From a bacterium (GTDB taxonomy: Bacteria; Pseudomonadota; Gammaproteobacteria; Burkholderiales; Methylophilaceae): 13,713 nt of DNA. Below, piece by piece: positions 13,204 to 13,713 of this stretch; position 1 is the stretch's first letter, and the number at the start of each line of letters is the position of its first letter. The notes beneath the pieces are model-generated. The model saw only the letters and a program-made list of their open reading frames with translations, did no database searches and had not been told where the DNA came from. The DNA is taken from the NCBI GenBank assembly GCA_027310505.1, contig DAIDAS010000201.1, positions 1 through 13,713 of the forward strand, given 5' to 3'. The position numbers were made by a program, and so were the translations under genes.

Positions 13204-13604
13204 GAAACTCCTCCATTGCCCGCAAAACCAGTTGCCCCTCGCCAACCCAGCCGGGGGTTCGGCGTGTTTCAGGCAACATCCTGCGATGAACAATCATAGA
13301 AAAGTATGCTATATCATGTAGATATAAAAATACTAGCCGTTCGTCAGTTCGGCCTGCACCAAAGGGATCCCAGCCGAAAGCCTGGTCCAAATGCGCAGCT
13401 TCAGAAAGTAAGCGCCAATATTGCCCCAGGAAGCCACGTAAATATTTGCTGCAGAATCGGAGAACTTGGATAGGACAGGGAACCGGAATCCCTTGAACTG
13501 GAAACATTCTTCCTGCGAAATCCCGGTTTTACCCAAAGCTCTCGCAGGAAGCATGGCACACACAATCTATTCAGACTGTATGTGGCATACCAACGCCCCA
13601 TACA
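13204..13604. other. 400-nt intergenic region without a recognised gene
   Basis: Several short minus-strand frames cross this stretch (to 13507, 13563 and 13601), but none has a convincing ribosome site or a recognisable protein. The segment near 13300-13330 is AT-rich and likely contains the promoter of the PAS-LuxR gene. A weak inverted repeat (CACATAC/GTGTGTG-type, around 13560-13590 on the plus strand) follows the beta-barrel gene stop but has no T-run, so I do not call a terminator. A small decayed gene cannot be excluded. Confidence 0.5.
13310..13326. promoter_or_regulatory. palindrome upstream of the PAS-LuxR gene
   Basis: TATATC (13310-13315) and GATATA (13321-13326) form a 6-bp inverted repeat with spacer ATGTA, about 107 nt before the start codon within the AT-rich upstream region. 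It may be an operator or part of the promoter; no clear -35/-10 pair was identified. Confidence 0.3.
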
Positions 13605-13713
13605 TCAGAAGTTATACGGGAACTTGACCCCCACGGTAATATCGGGCGCATCAGGCGTTACCCCCATACCGACATTGGTCACCATCGAAAGCCTGTCAGA
13701 CATGGCGTACGTC
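13605..13713 (-). CDS. C-terminal end of an outer-membrane beta-barrel protein (5' end outside window)
   Basis: Reading the minus strand from the window edge gives 35 residues, T-Y-A-M-S-D-R-L-S-M-V-T-N-V-G-M and on to APDITVGVKFPYNF, then TGA. The alternating hydrophobic pattern and terminal Phe are those of a final outer-membrane strand. The LSDR/MSDR ... NVGMGVT-APDITVG pattern matches the C-terminus of the MetA-pathway phenol-degradation/transporter family (PF13557), whose substrates are mostly unknown. The gene is cut by the window and precedes the regulator on the same strand with a 400-nt gap, so it is probably a separate transcription unit. Confidence 0.6.
   Translation of the reverse strand, partial: TYAMSDRLSMVTNVGMGVTPDAPDITVGVKFPYNF

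Noticed and set aside
13184..13601. Minus-strand frames upstream of the PAS-LuxR gene as a real gene
   Set aside because: Three overlapping short frames compete, with no clear ribosome site and no recognisable sequence.

Overview
The window looks like a chromosomal segment of a Betaproteobacterium, probably of the Nitrosomonadales type (iron/sulfur oxidisers or methylotrophs). This rests on protein character, the isc gene order and the cytochrome set; no rRNA or other firm taxonomic marker is present. Flanking host DNA is visibly more GC-rich than the central segment.

Region 1 (1-2389) is the 3' end of an isc iron-sulfur cluster assembly operon. hscA enters from outside the window and is followed 5 nt later by the [2Fe-2S] ferredoxin gene fdx. 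Next comes an elongator-type tRNA with a CAU anticodon, with its own sigma70-type promoter and a rho-independent terminator.

Region 2 (about 2319-9117) is a small integrated element of about 6.8 kb at the 3' end of that tRNA gene. Both ends are visible. The tRNA anticodon-arm sequence and the tRNA 3' end plus terminator (2307-2400) reappear as a direct repeat at 9106-9173, giving attL and attR. Inside the left end are an 11-nt-period repeat array, a divergent XRE repressor with excisionase-like gene and paired operators, and a tyrosine integrase of the DUF3596 arm-domain type. Next is an SOS-type cassette that has been cut on both sides. It keeps an intact umuD-like gene with an unusual basic N-terminal extension, the first 33 codons of umuC (running into the 3' end of int), and the first 15 codons of a divergent SRAP (YedK/HMCES-type) gene. 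Two small genes of unknown function follow, the first flanked by a diverged direct repeat. At the far end is an 881-codon gene for a large, divergent tyrosine-recombinase-like protein, next to a tandem repeat and palindrome beside attR.

Region 3 (9192-13713, all minus strand) is host DNA for extracytoplasmic electron transfer. Reading 5' to 3', it holds a PAS-PAS-PAS-LuxR transcription factor, an outer-membrane fused monoheme cytochrome-porin resembling Cyc2, and, 18 nt further, a dihaem c4-type cytochrome. The last two look like one operon and recall the cyc2-cyc1 pairing of Fe(II) oxidisers. The window ends in the 3' tail of an outer-membrane beta-barrel gene of the phenol-degradation MetA/transporter type.

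The most unusual material is inside the element: the int/umuC fusion junction, the two-sided remnant around umuD, the large second recombinase with a possibly lost nucleophile, and the structure of attR, which lacks exactly 26 nt of the tRNA.
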